Source: Oscillospiraceae bacterium (GTDB lineage Bacteria; Bacillota; Clostridia; Oscillospirales; QAMX01). From it: 64,000 nucleotides of DNA. Numbering within the stretch: position 1 is the stretch's first letter; every line of letters starts with the position of its first letter. Where the stretch lies: contig SVMB01000006.1 of NCBI GenBank assembly GCA_015067675.1, forward strand, positions 1 to 64,000, given 5' to 3'. Positions 20,681 to 30,177 of this stretch are shown here, piece after piece. Below the pieces are notes generated by a model. The model was given only the letters and a program-made list of their open reading frames with translations. It was not told the origin of the DNA and made no database searches. The translations under genes were made by a program, and so were the position numbers.

Positions 20681-20699
20681 CACATCTTTTGATGCAGTT

Positions 20700-21923
20700 T
20701 TAGCCGATGATAGCCTTGTGGTAGACCTTCTTGCCCTTGCGGATCTTGACACCGTTGCGCAGCTGCTCCTCGCTGACAGTGGCGTCGGGAGCGGCAACCT
20801 TCTCGCCGTCCACGAACACGCCGCCCTGCTGGACCAGACGGCGGCCTTCGCTCTTGGAGGGGATGAGCTTGCAGGCAGAGAGCAGATCGAGGATGCCGAT
20901 CTTGCCGTCGGTGAGGACGGAAGCATCCAGCTGGGTGGTGGGCATATTGGAATCGTCGTCGCCGCCGGCAAACAGAGCGCGGGAGGCGGCGCGGGCCTTG
21001 TCAGCCTCTTCCTCGCCGTGGACGAGCTTGGTCAGCTCATAGGCCAGGATATCCTTGGCATCGTTGAGCTGGGAGCCTTCCCACTTGTCCATAGCATTGA
21101 TCTCTTCCAGAGGCAGGAAGGTCAGCATACGGATGCACTTGAGCACGTCCTGGTCGCCCACGTTGCGCCAGTACTGGTAGAAGTCGAAGGGAGAGGTCTT
21201 GTTGGGATCAAGCCACACAGCACCGTTGGCGGTCTTGCCCATCTTCTTGCCCTCGGAATTCATCAGCAGGGTGATGGTCATGGCGTAGGCATCCTTGCCC
21301 AGCTTCTTGCGGATGAGCTCGGTGCCGCCCAGCATGTTGGACCACTGATCGTCGCCGCCGAACTGCATATTGCAGCCGTAGTTCTGGTACAGGTGGTAGA
21401 AGTCGTAGGACTGCATGATCATGTAGTTGAATTCGAGGAAGGACAGACCCTTCTCCATACGCTGCTTGTAGCATTCGGCACGGAGCATATTGTTGACGGA
21501 GAAGCAGGCGCCGACTTCGCGCAGCAGCTCAATGTAGTTGAGCTTGAGCAGCCAGTCGGCATTGTTGACCATGATGGCCTTGTCCTCACCGAACTCGATG
21601 AAGCGCTCCATCTGCTTCTTGAAGCAGTCGCAGTTGTGCTGGATGGTTTCGGGGGTCATCATGCTGCGCATATCGGTACGGCCGGAGGGGTCGCCGATGT
21701 AGCCGGTGCCGCCGCCGATGAGCACGACGGGCTTGTTGCCGGCCATCTGCAGGCGCTTCATCAGACACAGAGCCATGAAGTGACCCACGTGCAGGGAATC
21801 GGCGGTGGGGTCAAAGCCGATGTAGAAGGTTGCCTTGCCGGTGTTGATCAGTTCGCGGATTTCCGCTTCGTCGGTGACCTGGGCAATCAGGCCGCGGGCC
21901 ACGAGTTCCTCATAAATCTGCAT
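20700..21923 (-). CDS. tyrS: Tyrosyl-tRNA synthetase
   Basis: MQIYEELVARGLIAQVTDEAEIRELINTGKATFYIGFDPTADSLHVGHF; KMGKT; C-terminal S4 domain. Confidence 0.96.
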   Translation of the reverse strand: MQIYEELVARGLIAQVTDEAEIRELINTGKATFYIGFDPTADSLHVGHFMALCLMKRLQMAGNKPVVLIGGGTGYIGDPSGRTDMRSMMTPETIQHNCDCFKKQMERFIEFGEDKAIMVNNADWLLKLNYIELLREVGACFSVNNMLRAECYKQRMEKGLSFLEFNYMIMQSYDFYHLYQNYGCNMQFGGDDQWSNMLGGTELIRKKLGKDAYAMTITLLMNSEGKKMGKTANGAVWLDPNKTSPFDFYQYWRNVGDQDVLKCIRMLTFLPLEEINAMDKWEGSQLNDAKDILAYELTKLVHGEEEADKARAASRALFAGGDDDSNMPTTQLDASVLTDGKIGILDLLSACKLIPSKSEGRRLVQQGGVFVDGEKVAAPDATVSEEQLRNGVKIRKGKKVYHKAIIG

Positions 21924-21957
21924 GGTTATATCTCCTTTCAAATCAGAAACAACTTAA

Positions 21958-22262
21958 AAGCGCCCTCCGCAGCGGGCGCTGCAGAGGGCGTATATACGCG
22001 GTACCACCTCTGGCTGAAACACGCATCGCTGCGCATTTCCTCGGTAAGTGACGAAGCACAGCACGTCTGCCGTACGGTATCACTCTCTCGCTTTAACGGG
22101 CGAACCCGGCTGCGCCTACACAATCGCTCTTCGGGCAGCGGCTCGGGGAGGTATTCAGCCTGTGCAAGACCTGCGCCCTTACACCATCCGGACGCTCTCT
22201 GCGAAGTCCCCGCACTGCTTACTTGTTCCCGTCACAGCCTCTTGTCATATACATGCTCTGAC
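21958..22262 (-). ncRNA. T-box leader upstream of tyrS (probable Tyr/UAC specifier)
   Basis: Minus strand contains AGAGGTGGTACCGCG (21997-22011), a T-box antiterminator sequence; terminator stem CGCCCTCTGCAGC/GCTGCGGAGGGCG then CTTTT; candidate specifier UAC in GGCTGAATACCTCC (22151-22153); distal-loop-like GGATGGTG. Confidence 0.9.
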
Positions 22263-22273
22263 ATAACGGAATC

Positions 22274-22302
22274 AGTATACCAGACTTTTTATTATTTGTA
22301 AA
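22274..22302 (-). promoter_or_regulatory. Promoter of the T-box/tyrS transcript
   Basis: Minus strand TTTACA - 17 nt - TATACT. Confidence 0.75.
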
Positions 22303-22333
22303 GCCCCGATTTCAGCGCATATTCACCAATAAT

Positions 22334-22877
22334 CTATGGCATTAACGACAACGATAGAGTGAATAATGCAAATGCACAAAGAATCATTATACCAAAGCTA
22401 TTCTTGTTTTTCAGTTTAATAAAATCTGCGCCCACGAACCAAGCTGCTGTAAACAGTATACTCTGAACAGCAAAAACGATACTAGGTAACAAATAGCGTA
22501 TATTATATTTACTATTATTGATTCCACTAGCAGTAAATATAAAACAAATTACCGCACACATAATCAATAACTTACTCAGTTTTTCTTTTTTGAACCCATC
22601 AATATTTGCATTTTCTTCTCGCTTTTTTTCGATTTCAATTTCATGTTTTAGTTTTCCCGATTCCAAATGTTGTTTTCCAAGTTCGATATCTTTATAGGTT
22701 TGTGATTTGATCCGTTGTATTTTTACTGCATCATTTTCAACTATCAGTTCCTTGGATCCTCAATACGGACAGCAAATAATTGTCCTATCTTCCTCAACAT
22801 TAAGTTGTCCATCACAGTTTTTGCATTTCAGTTGAATACGTTCAGTTTTTTTCATCCTATCTTTCCCTCTGCTCATA
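22334..22877 (-). pseudogene. Zinc-ribbon / membrane protein gene interrupted by in-frame TGA at 22760-22762
   Basis: Reading through: MSRGKDRMKKTERIQLKCKNCDGQLNVEEDRTIICCPY[TGA]GSKELIVENDAVKIQRIKSQTYKDIELGKQHLESGKLKHEIEIEKKREENANIDGFKKEKLSK + 3 hydrophobic segments. One frame apart from the single stop at the expected Cys of CPYC. AT-rich. Confidence 0.6.
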
Positions 22878-22894
22878 ATTAATATCCTACTTTG

Positions 22895-23695
22895 TCAGAC
22901 CTTATCCCCGGCCTGCTGCACCATGTCCCGTACACGCTGTATCCGCGCAAGAGCCAGCGCAAGCCAGGTTTCCCCGTCGAGGTTTTCATAGGACGCTGCA
23001 CGGCGCACCTCCAGCGAAAGGCATCCGTCGTAGTGGAGTGCTGCAAGCTGCCCTGCAATCCGCGCAAAGTCAATCGTACCGTCGCCAGGCAGCCCGTGGG
23101 TATCCACATCGCCGGGGTTGTCATGAATATGGGTACAGAAAAGCCGCTTGCCAAACTCCGCTAAGCAGTCATGCTCCGGCATATAGACAGCGTTATGACC
23201 GGTATCCAGACAGAAGCCTACGTGGGTCTGTGTGAACGTATCAAGCACGAGCCTGAGGCAGTCATAGGACTTTACATCCTCAAAGGCCAGTTTCACGCCC
23301 GCATCTCCGGCGTATTCCACCACCCGGCGCAGCCGTGAAAGCCCCGCGTCGATGCTGTATCCGCCGTTTTCCGGAAAGCTCGGGTGAATCACGAGAATCG
23401 GCACCGACACCGCCCGGCAGTTGTCGATGCAGGTTTTGAGCACGTCCACGTACCCTTCCCCCGTCGGGTCATCGGCTTTCCACAGTTCTTCGCAGCCTGG
23501 GATGTAGGAATGGGACGTTTCATAGTACAGTCCGTACCGGTCGGCCAGCTCACGACATTTCTGCATACGTTCAAGGCTGCGTCCGGTGCCCATGTTGCTG
23601 AAAAAGCCGTCAAAGCCTGCTGCAGCAGCTTTAGGCAGCAGATCCTCATAGCCCACAAAGCCCGAGAAAGTGTCGATACACAGCTTCATATCCAT
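22895..23695 (-). CDS. Sugar phosphate isomerase/epimerase (xylose isomerase-like TIM barrel)
   Basis: 266 aa; MKLCIDTFSGFVGYEDLLPKAAAAGFDGFF...FCLDTGHNAVYMPEHD...CTHIHDNPGDVDTHGLPGDGTIDF. Confidence 0.88.
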   Translation of the reverse strand: MDMKLCIDTFSGFVGYEDLLPKAAAAGFDGFFSNMGTGRSLERMQKCRELADRYGLYYETSHSYIPGCEELWKADDPTGEGYVDVLKTCIDNCRAVSVPILVIHPSFPENGGYSIDAGLSRLRRVVEYAGDAGVKLAFEDVKSYDCLRLVLDTFTQTHVGFCLDTGHNAVYMPEHDCLAEFGKRLFCTHIHDNPGDVDTHGLPGDGTIDFARIAGQLAALHYDGCLSLEVRRAASYENLDGETWLALALARIQRVRDMVQQAGDKV

Positions 23696-23835
23696 CCCCC
23701 GCTCTCTTGTGGTCGTTACATGTTCAGTTTAGCACAAACCAAAGCTTTGTCAAGGGTGACAACCCCTGACCTTCTGTGGTATAATGGTATCAAAGAGCTT
23801 TAAAGATCAGTTGAAGCCGAAAGAAGGAAGCTATT

Positions 23836-25656
23836 ATGAAGCTCAAGCGAGTCGTGTGCCTGCTGCTGACCGCCCTGACGGTCTTTTTCCTGCTGTCCGG
23901 CTGCAGCATTCCGGAAATATATCCCCGCGGCATGGTGTCCGTTGACGATCCCGTGACGGTACAACCCAATCCTGGGATCCTGACAGAGGAACTGCTGGCA
24001 AAAGCCGCCGGAAATCCTGTAATCACCGCAGAAAATCATCCCAGATGGACCGGGTTTACCCTCGGGTATTTTGACAGCCTCGGTGAGGCCGGCACAACGC
24101 CGCGCACGGTGGAGCTCTGCGCCGAATGGGGCTTTAACTCTGCCCGTGTGGCGCTGGAATACGATGAGCTCTTCAGCCCGGACATGACCGAGGCCAACAT
24201 GAATGCCTTCTGCATACTGGACAGCATGGTAGCCGCCGCAATCAAGCATGACATCCATCTCAACATCGCAACGTACTCTCTGCCAGGCCGCAATGTTAAC
24301 GAGGCCTGGACAGGGAATGACTTTATTTCCACCGCCGAGCTTGACCTCTTCATCAACGAAGAAAAGCAGGCGATGGCAAACAAGGTGCTGTCCATCATCG
24401 CCTCCCGCTACAAGGATGTGCCCAACTTCAACCTTTCCATCTCTCCCCTGTATGAGCCAACCAACAAAAACCTCAGCACCGGACTGCCCTCTCCGGATTA
24501 CACATGGATAGATACAGCCACATACCTTGGCAGGGCAATAGACGCGATTCGTGCCGAATCTCCCGACAGGCTTATCATATACGAGGCCAGCAACGCAAAC
24601 GATCAGTATACGATCGTTTATGAGTCTGCCCCCGCCAAGGCCGTTGCGGACGAGAAGGGCAATGTGATCATCATGTATAACTTCTGCCAGAATGCCTACG
24701 TTTATGCCTGCATGACGGAAACCGAAGGTTTTCACATCGACAACATGAACAGCAGTATGTTCATCCCGGAATACCCGAATTATGTTTACCTGGTGCCGGA
24801 GCATATCTGCCACGGGCAGGATGAGGACGACCTTGCCATCACCCTTGACGGCCTGCTGCCCGAAGGGACTGTGCTGACGATGCAGATCAGATCAAGCATC
24901 GGCGGTACGCTGGATATCAGCGCCGACGGCATAAGTCTTTACAGCGAAGAACTTGCTGCAGCGGAGTATGCAATCAGCGAATCGCTTTCCAGATTTTATC
25001 CGTATCGCGTCAGCGAAAAGAGCGTGTCCGCTGTACTCCCTCACGATGCGGAAACCGTGGTCATTTCCTGCAGAAACGGCGCCTACGATATCTGCGGCAT
25101 CACGCTTGATCTGCCCGAGGAATACGCTGTGGAAAAGTGGTATTATGCGCAAGCCTACGATGTATATCAGGGACTTGAAGAACAGGAAGGCATTGTGAAA
25201 AAATCCACCTCGCAGGTTATGATCTGCCCCAATGACTTTGACCGCGGGCAGCTTGTGACCATTCATGACGACATGACCTACACCTCACGCAATCCAGAAA
25301 ATACCGACCAGCGCACCTGGGTGGAAAATGACTTTTACTGGGATATGGCAGACCGCACCACCATTGACCAATGGAGCAAAGCAATCTCGGAGTTTGACGC
25401 AAACTGCGTCATTCGCTTTGAGCGTGCCGACTTCAGCGGCGGTATCTGGCCAGAGATGAAGGAATACTATGAGGACCTGCTGATGAGCTTTGAGGAATAC
25501 GGCTACAGTTGGTGGTCAAACGACTGGTGGCTGATGACCGAGGAATATCCGCATACGAAGATCATCGCCGAATGCCCCAGTGTGGCCTATGAAGGATACA
25601 GCCATTTTAACCTTGAAATGCTCGAGCTTTTCCAAAAATACCAAAGCAAAGACTAA
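23836..25656 (+). CDS. Lipoprotein with GH5-like (cellulase-type) TIM-barrel domain
   Basis: 606 aa; signal peptide/lipobox LLSGCS; HPRWTGFTLGYFDSLGEAGTTPRTVELCAEWGFNSARVALEY resembles glycosidase clan A barrels. Confidence 0.6.
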   Translation: MKLKRVVCLLLTALTVFFLLSGCSIPEIYPRGMVSVDDPVTVQPNPGILTEELLAKAAGNPVITAENHPRWTGFTLGYFDSLGEAGTTPRTVELCAEWGFNSARVALEYDELFSPDMTEANMNAFCILDSMVAAAIKHDIHLNIATYSLPGRNVNEAWTGNDFISTAELDLFINEEKQAMANKVLSIIASRYKDVPNFNLSISPLYEPTNKNLSTGLPSPDYTWIDTATYLGRAIDAIRAESPDRLIIYEASNANDQYTIVYESAPAKAVADEKGNVIIMYNFCQNAYVYACMTETEGFHIDNMNSSMFIPEYPNYVYLVPEHICHGQDEDDLAITLDGLLPEGTVLTMQIRSSIGGTLDISADGISLYSEELAAAEYAISESLSRFYPYRVSEKSVSAVLPHDAETVVISCRNGAYDICGITLDLPEEYAVEKWYYAQAYDVYQGLEEQEGIVKKSTSQVMICPNDFDRGQLVTIHDDMTYTSRNPENTDQRTWVENDFYWDMADRTTIDQWSKAISEFDANCVIRFERADFSGGIWPEMKEYYEDLLMSFEEYGYSWWSNDWWLMTEEYPHTKIIAECPSVAYEGYSHFNLEMLELFQKYQSKD

Positions 25657-25716
25657 ATATTTTTTCTTCCATCACCGTGCGGCAGCCGAAAGGCTCCCGC
25701 ATTCCCGTTTCGACGC

Positions 25717-25745
25717 TTGCCATCAGATATCCGGCATGCTATAAT
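25717..25745 (+). promoter_or_regulatory. Promoter upstream of the M14 - serine hydrolase - GH92 genes
   Basis: TTGCCA (25717-25722) - 17 nt - TATAAT (25740-25745). Confidence 0.65.
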
Positions 25746-25779
25746 AAAGAAAATAATCCATATATAAGGACGTGATGAT

Positions 25780-26844
25780 ATGCAGATTACCGCCGATTTC
25801 ATCGGAAGCAATGTCAAACTCATCGATATACAGGATGACCGTGTCGTCTTTCATCCCGATATGCGCGATTCGGAGAATAAATGGTTCTACTGGGCCTTCT
25901 GCGTCAAAGGCGCTGCAGGCCGCACCGTGACCTTTGACACCGCTCCCCTCACCTGGATCGGCCGTCACGGCCCCGCCGTCAGCCATGATCTGGAACACTG
26001 GCACTGGGGCGGCGGCGAACAGGACGGGCACGCTTTCACCTACACATTTGGCCCGGACGAGGACTGCGTATACTTCGCCCACGATATGCTCTACCATCCC
26101 GCCCGCTTTGAGAGAACCGCCGCCCGTCTGGGACTGCGCCGCGAAACGCTCTGCATCTCCGAAAAGGGCGCAGACGTGCCGGTTTATCACTTCGGCGAGG
26201 GTGAGCGGCAGATTCTGCTGACCGCACGCCATCACTGCTGCGAGGCTACCGGTGACTATGTGCTGGAAGGCGTGCTGGAATCCCTCTGCGCAGCAGCCAT
26301 CCCCGGCTGGCGCATTACCATCGTCCCCTTCGTGGACTACGACGGTGTTGTCGCCGGTGATCAGGGCAAGAATCGCCGTCCTCACGACCATAACCGCGAC
26401 TATCTCGACGAGCCGCTGTATGCAAGTATCCGCGCCATTCAAAGCATCATCCGCGATCCTGCCACCGTCGCCGCGCTTGACTTCCATTCTCCCTGGCATC
26501 AGGGTGAAAGCAACGACTATGTCTTTATCGTGCGCAAGACGGCGTCCACGCTGCCTGAGCAGATTCGCTTCGGAAAGCTCTTCATGGAGGAGCTGACCGA
26601 CGACGCCTTCCCCTATGACACCGCCAACGACTTCCCGCCCAACACCGGCTGGAATCAGGATGCCACGATGGCGGTATCCTTCACCGGTTATTGCAACCGT
26701 CAGCCCCATATGGAGCTGTGCTGCACGCTGGAAACCACCTATTTCGGTCTTCCCGAGTGCCCCGTGTCCCAGGATAACCTGGTTTCCATGGGACGTGCCT
26801 TCGGCCGCGCACTGGCAGGCTGGATGCGTGAGCGTTCCGTATAA
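25780..26844 (+). CDS. M14-family zinc carboxypeptidase-like protein
   Basis: 354 aa; TARHHCCEATGDYVLEG (HxxE), PHDHNRDY, ALDFHSPW consistent with M14 metallopeptidases; no signal peptide. Confidence 0.78.
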   Translation: MQITADFIGSNVKLIDIQDDRVVFHPDMRDSENKWFYWAFCVKGAAGRTVTFDTAPLTWIGRHGPAVSHDLEHWHWGGGEQDGHAFTYTFGPDEDCVYFAHDMLYHPARFERTAARLGLRRETLCISEKGADVPVYHFGEGERQILLTARHHCCEATGDYVLEGVLESLCAAAIPGWRITIVPFVDYDGVVAGDQGKNRRPHDHNRDYLDEPLYASIRAIQSIIRDPATVAALDFHSPWHQGESNDYVFIVRKTASTLPEQIRFGKLFMEELTDDAFPYDTANDFPPNTGWNQDATMAVSFTGYCNRQPHMELCCTLETTYFGLPECPVSQDNLVSMGRAFGRALAGWMRERSV

Positions 26845-26855
26845 GGAGAAAGACG

Positions 26856-27872
26856 ATGAAAGCTCTTGAACAGCGTCTGGACACGCTGATTCGTGAAAAA
26901 AACGTCCGCAACATCATGATCCGCGTGGGACGCGGCGATGATATCCTGTACGATGCCTGCAAAACCGTCGAGGATCGGGTTTTAACCGATCAGACGCTCT
27001 TTGATATGGCCTCGGTGACAAAAATCGTCGTCACCACGAGCCTTGCGCTCATCGCGCTGGACCGAGGACTCCTTTCCGTCACCGATCCCGTCAGCCGCTT
27101 CTTCCCTGTGCCGGAGGATAAGGAAAATCTCACCGTTTTTCATCTCCTGACCCACACCATGGGCATCGGTCACAAGAATCTGACCTCCGCCGCCGATATT
27201 GCCAACATTGAGGCGCACATTCTCTCCATTCCTTCCGATATTCCCATCGGCTCCGACACCCGCTACAGCTGCCCCGGCTTTATCCTGCTCGGACGCATCC
27301 TGGAAAAGCTTTACGGCCAGCGTCTTGACGAGGCTTTCACCGCGCATGTTGCGGCGCCTCTGGACATGGTTTCCTCGGGATATCATCCCGGCCAAACCCT
27401 CGACATCGTCAACGCCAACCAGACTTCCGAGCTGTGCGGCGTGGTCAATGACTACAACTGCCGCTTCCTCGGCGGCATCGCCGGTAACGCCGGTCTTTTC
27501 TCAAATCTTGCCGACATGACCCGCTATGTGCGGATGCTGAGAAATGACGGTGCACCCATCATCACCCGTGATACATTTGCCGAAGCCTGCCGCAATCATA
27601 CGCCCGGTATGAACGATGCCCGTGGGCTTGGCTATCTCTTCGTGGATGAACGCTATGCTCAGACAGGCGGCCTCTTCCCCACCGGCAGCATCGGCCACTG
27701 CGGTCACACCGGCCAGTCGGTCTTTGTGGATCTGCAGTCCGGGCTGTACGTGATCATCCTCTCCGATGCCACGGCAAGCGTCACGCTGAAATACGGCGGC
27801 GAAAAGTACGCCGAGGTCATGCAGATGCGTCACGACATCCACGCGGCGATCAAAGAAGATCTGAACCTGTAA
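26856..27872 (+). CDS. Serine hydrolase, class C beta-lactamase family
   Basis: 338 aa; TLFDMASVTKIVVT (SxxK), HTMGIGH, GHCGHTGQSVFVD. Confidence 0.88.
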   Translation: MKALEQRLDTLIREKNVRNIMIRVGRGDDILYDACKTVEDRVLTDQTLFDMASVTKIVVTTSLALIALDRGLLSVTDPVSRFFPVPEDKENLTVFHLLTHTMGIGHKNLTSAADIANIEAHILSIPSDIPIGSDTRYSCPGFILLGRILEKLYGQRLDEAFTAHVAAPLDMVSSGYHPGQTLDIVNANQTSELCGVVNDYNCRFLGGIAGNAGLFSNLADMTRYVRMLRNDGAPIITRDTFAEACRNHTPGMNDARGLGYLFVDERYAQTGGLFPTGSIGHCGHTGQSVFVDLQSGLYVIILSDATASVTLKYGGEKYAEVMQMRHDIHAAIKEDLNL

Positions 27873-27902
27873 CTTATTTTCCAACAGAAAGAAGATAGAA
27901 TC

Positions 27903-30038
27903 ATGAAACGCAATTACGTTGATCCTTTCCACGGCTGCGGCAACTGCACGCTTCCCTCTCCCCGCGGCATCGCCGCCACCTGGTTCTTCCCCAAAGCTCA
28001 GACCGGCAACACCCATCCCGGTGCCGCCGTTCCCTTCGGCCCCATGTGCGTCATCCCCTACTCCGGCGGCTATCCCACCGGCTACGGCGTCAACCGTCCC
28101 ACCTCCTATGGCCCCGCACCGCTCATGGATGTGGAACTCAAGCTCAAGGGCTTCACCCATATGGCCCATTCCGGTACCGGCGCCATCGGATATTACTATA
28201 ACTATGCCCGCTTTGTGCCCCTTGGCACCGATGGTCTTGCGGGTCTTGACACTGCCTGTGCCATCGCCGACGAGCATGCCGAACCCGGCTTCTACTCTGT
28301 CCGTTTTCCTGAGCGCAAACTGCTGGTGGAGCTGACCGCCTCCCGTCTTGCCGCAGCCCATCGATATACCTACGACGAAGGCAAGGCCGTCATCGCCGTG
28401 GATTTTGCCGCTGCCGGACTCAATCCCGCTTTCGGTCAGCGCTTTACCGCCGCCTCCGACGGCATGGAGCTCAAAATCGCTGATGACGGCGTCTATGCCC
28501 ATGTCTGCTTCCACACCATCCATATCTATTTCTACGCCGCCATCGAAAACGCTGCCGCGCAGCTCTTCCGCAGCGGTGAACTGTTGGGCGCGGACAGCCT
28601 GACCCTCGGCGGCGAAGTCCGTGAGCATGTGGGCGCTGTCTTTACCTGTGACGGTGCTGTTGCCAACTGCCGCCTCGGCGTATCCCTGCGCAGCTTTGAG
28701 CGTGCCCGCGCCAATGCGCAGGCAATCGGTTCCTTTGACGAGGTCTGTGAAGCTGCCAAGTCCGTCTGGGACCGTGTTTTTGACCTCATCGACATCGATA
28801 CCGACCGTGCCGATGTCCGGGAGATCTTCTGGTCCTGCCTCTATCACAGCCTTATCAAGCCTGTAAACTTCCACGGTGAGTCCTACGACTGGGAGGACGA
28901 CGCCTGCTGGACCGACTACGCCACCTTCTGGGATATCGCCAAGACTCAGCTTCCTCTGTGCTTCACCCTTTTCCCCGAGGAGGGCGCCGATATGGTGAAG
29001 AGCTGGCAGAATTTCTTTGACAATGCAGGTCTCTATCCCCCGTCCCTGACGCTGACCCGTGCGTATACACTGGAAAGCGTGCAGTCCCGCGCTCTGATCT
29101 GGCTGTGCACGATTGACGCCTGGAAGCGCGGCATCAAGGTGGACGTGGAGCGGGCGATTGACACCTTCAAGCGTGATCTGCAGCGCGATTTCAACCGTGA
29201 CTTCACCGAAACCGGCGTCTGTCCGCTGTATCTGCACATCATCGACCTGTCCGAGGCCTGCTGCCGTGCAGCCGAGTTCTGCCGTATGACGGGTCATGAC
29301 GAGGATGCCGCCTACTTTGCGCAGTATGCGGATAACTGGCGCAATGCTTTCGACGCCGAAACCGGGCTTCTCAGCACAAAGTCCAACTACTATGAGGGAA
29401 CTCACTGGAATTATTCCTTCCGTCAGACCGGTGTTCTGGCCGATCGCATCGAGCTTGCCGGCGGCCGTGAGCGTTTCACCCAGCTTCTGGATCAGTTCTT
29501 CGGCTACGGTGCACAGCCTGCTTACCGCCTCAGCGATGCCGGCGACGCCGAAACCATGCTTGCCGGTCTTGAACTGCACCGCTTCGAGGGCTTCAACAAC
29601 GAACCCGACATGGAAATTCCCTATACCTATACCTTTGTCGGCCGTCACGACCGCGTCTGCGAGATCGTGCGCGCCGGTATGCGCGATATGTTCACCACCG
29701 GCCGCGGCGGTATCCCCGGCAATGAGGACTCCGGTTCGCTGAGCTCCCTGTACGTCTGGAATGCCATGGGTATCTTCCCCACCTTCGCAGGCGACTGCAT
29801 GCTCATCGGCTCTCCGGTGCTGAAATCCGCGACGATCCATCTCCCCTCCGGTCATGACTTCGCAATCCGCACCGTCAATCACAGTGACGACAACATCTAC
29901 GTCTCCTCCATCACCTTCAACGGTGTCAGGCTTGACCGCGCCTGGCTGACGCTGGATGAGTTCTATTCCGGCGGCGAGCTGGTTCTTGAGATGTCTGCCG
30001 AGCCTGCGTCCGAGCCTTTCAGAAGCCCGCTGGACTGA
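27903..30038 (+). CDS. GH92-family glycoside hydrolase (alpha-mannosidase type)
   Basis: 711 aa; FEGFNNEPDMEIPYTYTFVGRHD and GGIPGNEDSGSLSSLYVWNAMGIFP are GH92 signatures; no signal peptide. Confidence 0.88.
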   Translation: MKRNYVDPFHGCGNCTLPSPRGIAATWFFPKAQTGNTHPGAAVPFGPMCVIPYSGGYPTGYGVNRPTSYGPAPLMDVELKLKGFTHMAHSGTGAIGYYYNYARFVPLGTDGLAGLDTACAIADEHAEPGFYSVRFPERKLLVELTASRLAAAHRYTYDEGKAVIAVDFAAAGLNPAFGQRFTAASDGMELKIADDGVYAHVCFHTIHIYFYAAIENAAAQLFRSGELLGADSLTLGGEVREHVGAVFTCDGAVANCRLGVSLRSFERARANAQAIGSFDEVCEAAKSVWDRVFDLIDIDTDRADVREIFWSCLYHSLIKPVNFHGESYDWEDDACWTDYATFWDIAKTQLPLCFTLFPEEGADMVKSWQNFFDNAGLYPPSLTLTRAYTLESVQSRALIWLCTIDAWKRGIKVDVERAIDTFKRDLQRDFNRDFTETGVCPLYLHIIDLSEACCRAAEFCRMTGHDEDAAYFAQYADNWRNAFDAETGLLSTKSNYYEGTHWNYSFRQTGVLADRIELAGGRERFTQLLDQFFGYGAQPAYRLSDAGDAETMLAGLELHRFEGFNNEPDMEIPYTYTFVGRHDRVCEIVRAGMRDMFTTGRGGIPGNEDSGSLSSLYVWNAMGIFPTFAGDCMLIGSPVLKSATIHLPSGHDFAIRTVNHSDDNIYVSSITFNGVRLDRAWLTLDEFYSGGELVLEMSAEPASEPFRSPLD

Positions 30039-30108
30039 TTGGGCAATTCCGTCACAGAGCACGTCGCTTTCCCGCTTTAGTTCGTTAAAGTTTTCCGTTC
30101 ATTTTTAC

Positions 30109-30137
30109 TTTACAATCTACCTGATTTGTGGTACAAT
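30109..30137 (+). promoter_or_regulatory. Promoter upstream of hisA
   Basis: TTTACA (30109-30114) - 17 nt - TACAAT (30132-30137). Confidence 0.7.
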
Positions 30138-30177
30138 AAAGTAATATCAATACCCGTATATCAAGGACAGATTTGTT

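Noticed and set aside
22760-22762. Genome-wide TGA reassignment to explain the Cys/TGA
   Set aside because: Other well-supported genes here terminate at TGA and no other interrupted Cys or Trp codons were noted.
27501-30062. 853-aa minus-strand ORF
   Set aside because: Lies antisense to the GH92 gene, low-complexity Gly/Ala/Val/Asp-rich translation typical of antisense frames in GC-rich coding DNA.
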